From Tamarix chinensis (lineage: Eukaryota; Streptophyta; Magnoliopsida; Caryophyllales; Tamaricaceae): a stretch of DNA of 64,000 bases. Within the stretch, counting starts at the first letter, position 1. The number at the start of each line of letters is the position of its first letter. Of the stretch, positions 63,204 through 64,000 are shown in pieces. The position numbers and the translations under genes are program-made. The stretch lies in NCBI GenBank assembly GCA_030549775.1, contig CM060175.1, forward strand, positions 94,417,470-94,481,469. Direction: 5' to 3'. A model generated the notes under the pieces. That model saw nothing but the letters and a program-made list of their open reading frames with translations, made no database searches and was not told the DNA's origin.

Positions 63204-64000
63204 AGATTATGGTGGACCTGGCTTATCTAATAATTTCTAGTCCATAAAGTTGATCTTCCCATGTCCATGGATTATGGAGGGTCTGTTAATGTCTACTGAG
63301 CAGATCGGTAGCAGCAAGTGATACGTTAGGGCATTGCTTCACCGGGTGTTACTTTTACCTGTCTTTGTTTATTATATTTGGACGTTGCTTCAACGTTGCT
63401 GCATCTTGGATACTATCTGCATTTTTAGGTCCAAAGATTGATGCATAACCCAACATATGCTGAGTCTATTATTGTGAAGATGCACTTGCTTGGCCCTCTG
63501 TCAAAGCTTGTAGGACTCTTGAATGCGTAGTTTAATTTTATAGTTTATTTTTTTCTGTTACAATTTGCTATCCGTTGTTTAAATTACTTGTCTTTTGGGA
63601 CACAACGTTATTAGATGCCTGTGGTTGTGGAAGTGGGGATGCTGCATTGATATCAACTTGTATGCTTGTTTTGGCTGATCGAGAATTGATTGTCTACATT
63701 ACGAAGTGTTCCTGACAGTCGTAGGCAAGGGCTACGTCGTATACTGATAGATTATTTGAAGCAGCTCTTATGTTACAGTATCAGAGTGGGATAGTGTCTC
63801 CACGCTTTTTCTTTTTCTATCCTTTACTTTTCTTTCTGTCTTCCAAGAATGAATTTTGAAATGGGTTGTTTTTCATCTTATCAAATGAGAATGGCCTAAT
63901 CTTATGTCCCTTGAATATGGATTATCCCTGTGCCTAAGAGGCTAAGATTCGACAAAATTTACTAGATTCTGTCATATTCTCCAGTTGATTAAGGTACTGG
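63204..64000 (+). other. host gene intron 1, part after Copia-2 (to window end)
   Basis: Low-coding, T-rich DNA with no segment that would continue the exon at 56830-56976 in frame between AG and GT. The next exon must lie beyond 64000 or is not recognisable. Confidence 0.45.

Overview
This is a stretch of flowering-plant nuclear DNA, AT-rich and built almost entirely of transposable elements nested in one another. The evidence is spliced CACTA (En/Spm) transposase genes with GT-AG introns, Ty1-copia retrotransposons primed by initiator tRNA-Met, large TG...CA LTRs, and hAT- and Harbinger-type MITEs. I cannot name the species. No tRNA, rRNA or CRISPR array was recognised. One convincing host gene is present, of which only the first coding exon is visible, plus one decayed ERF transcription-factor copy.

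Layout. 1-3880: right part of a CACTA element (CACTA-1) whose spliced gene joins a plant Transposase_24-type region to a Ulp1-type cysteine protease; it ends in GTAGTG after palindromic subterminal repeats. 3881-8600: intergenic DNA with a Harbinger-like MITE (6599-6857) and a hAT-like MITE with a perfect 8-bp target duplication (8009-8254). 8609-21607: a cluster of long non-coding LTR-like units of one superfamily. Unit A (9453-13667, duplication ATTAT) is inserted in unit B (8609-9452 plus 13668-16670), followed by unit C and an inverted unit G. 21608-33700: gene-poor DNA with four further MITEs and a possible LTR remnant.

33768-42329: a second, decayed CACTA element (CACTA-2) with a TNP2-like transposase gene and a second-product gene. 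Behind these lie an ERF (AP2-domain) pseudogene and a copia integrase scrap on the minus strand. CACTA-2 abuts LTR unit F1. Unit F2 (44866-55462) is interrupted twice: by a minus-strand copia element (Copia-1, 46672 to about 51816) and by solo LTR D (51945-54440, duplication GTTAG).

56830-56976 is the first coding exon of a small membrane-protein gene. Its first intron holds a complete but dead plus-strand copia element (Copia-2, 57525-63203), so the intron exceeds 7 kb and runs off the window.

How it works together: little is functional. The transposase and pol genes carry stops and frameshifts, and key catalytic residues are changed in both copia elements (first integrase Asp in Copia-1, second YVDD Asp in Copia-2). 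The main exception is the protease module of CACTA-1, whose catalytic residues are all still encoded. The most distinctive content is the LTR superfamily: at least seven copies, 2-4.2 kb where length can be judged, with shared 53-59-bp tandem repeats, a conserved core box, a microsatellite zone and a G-rich block in the plus-strand members.
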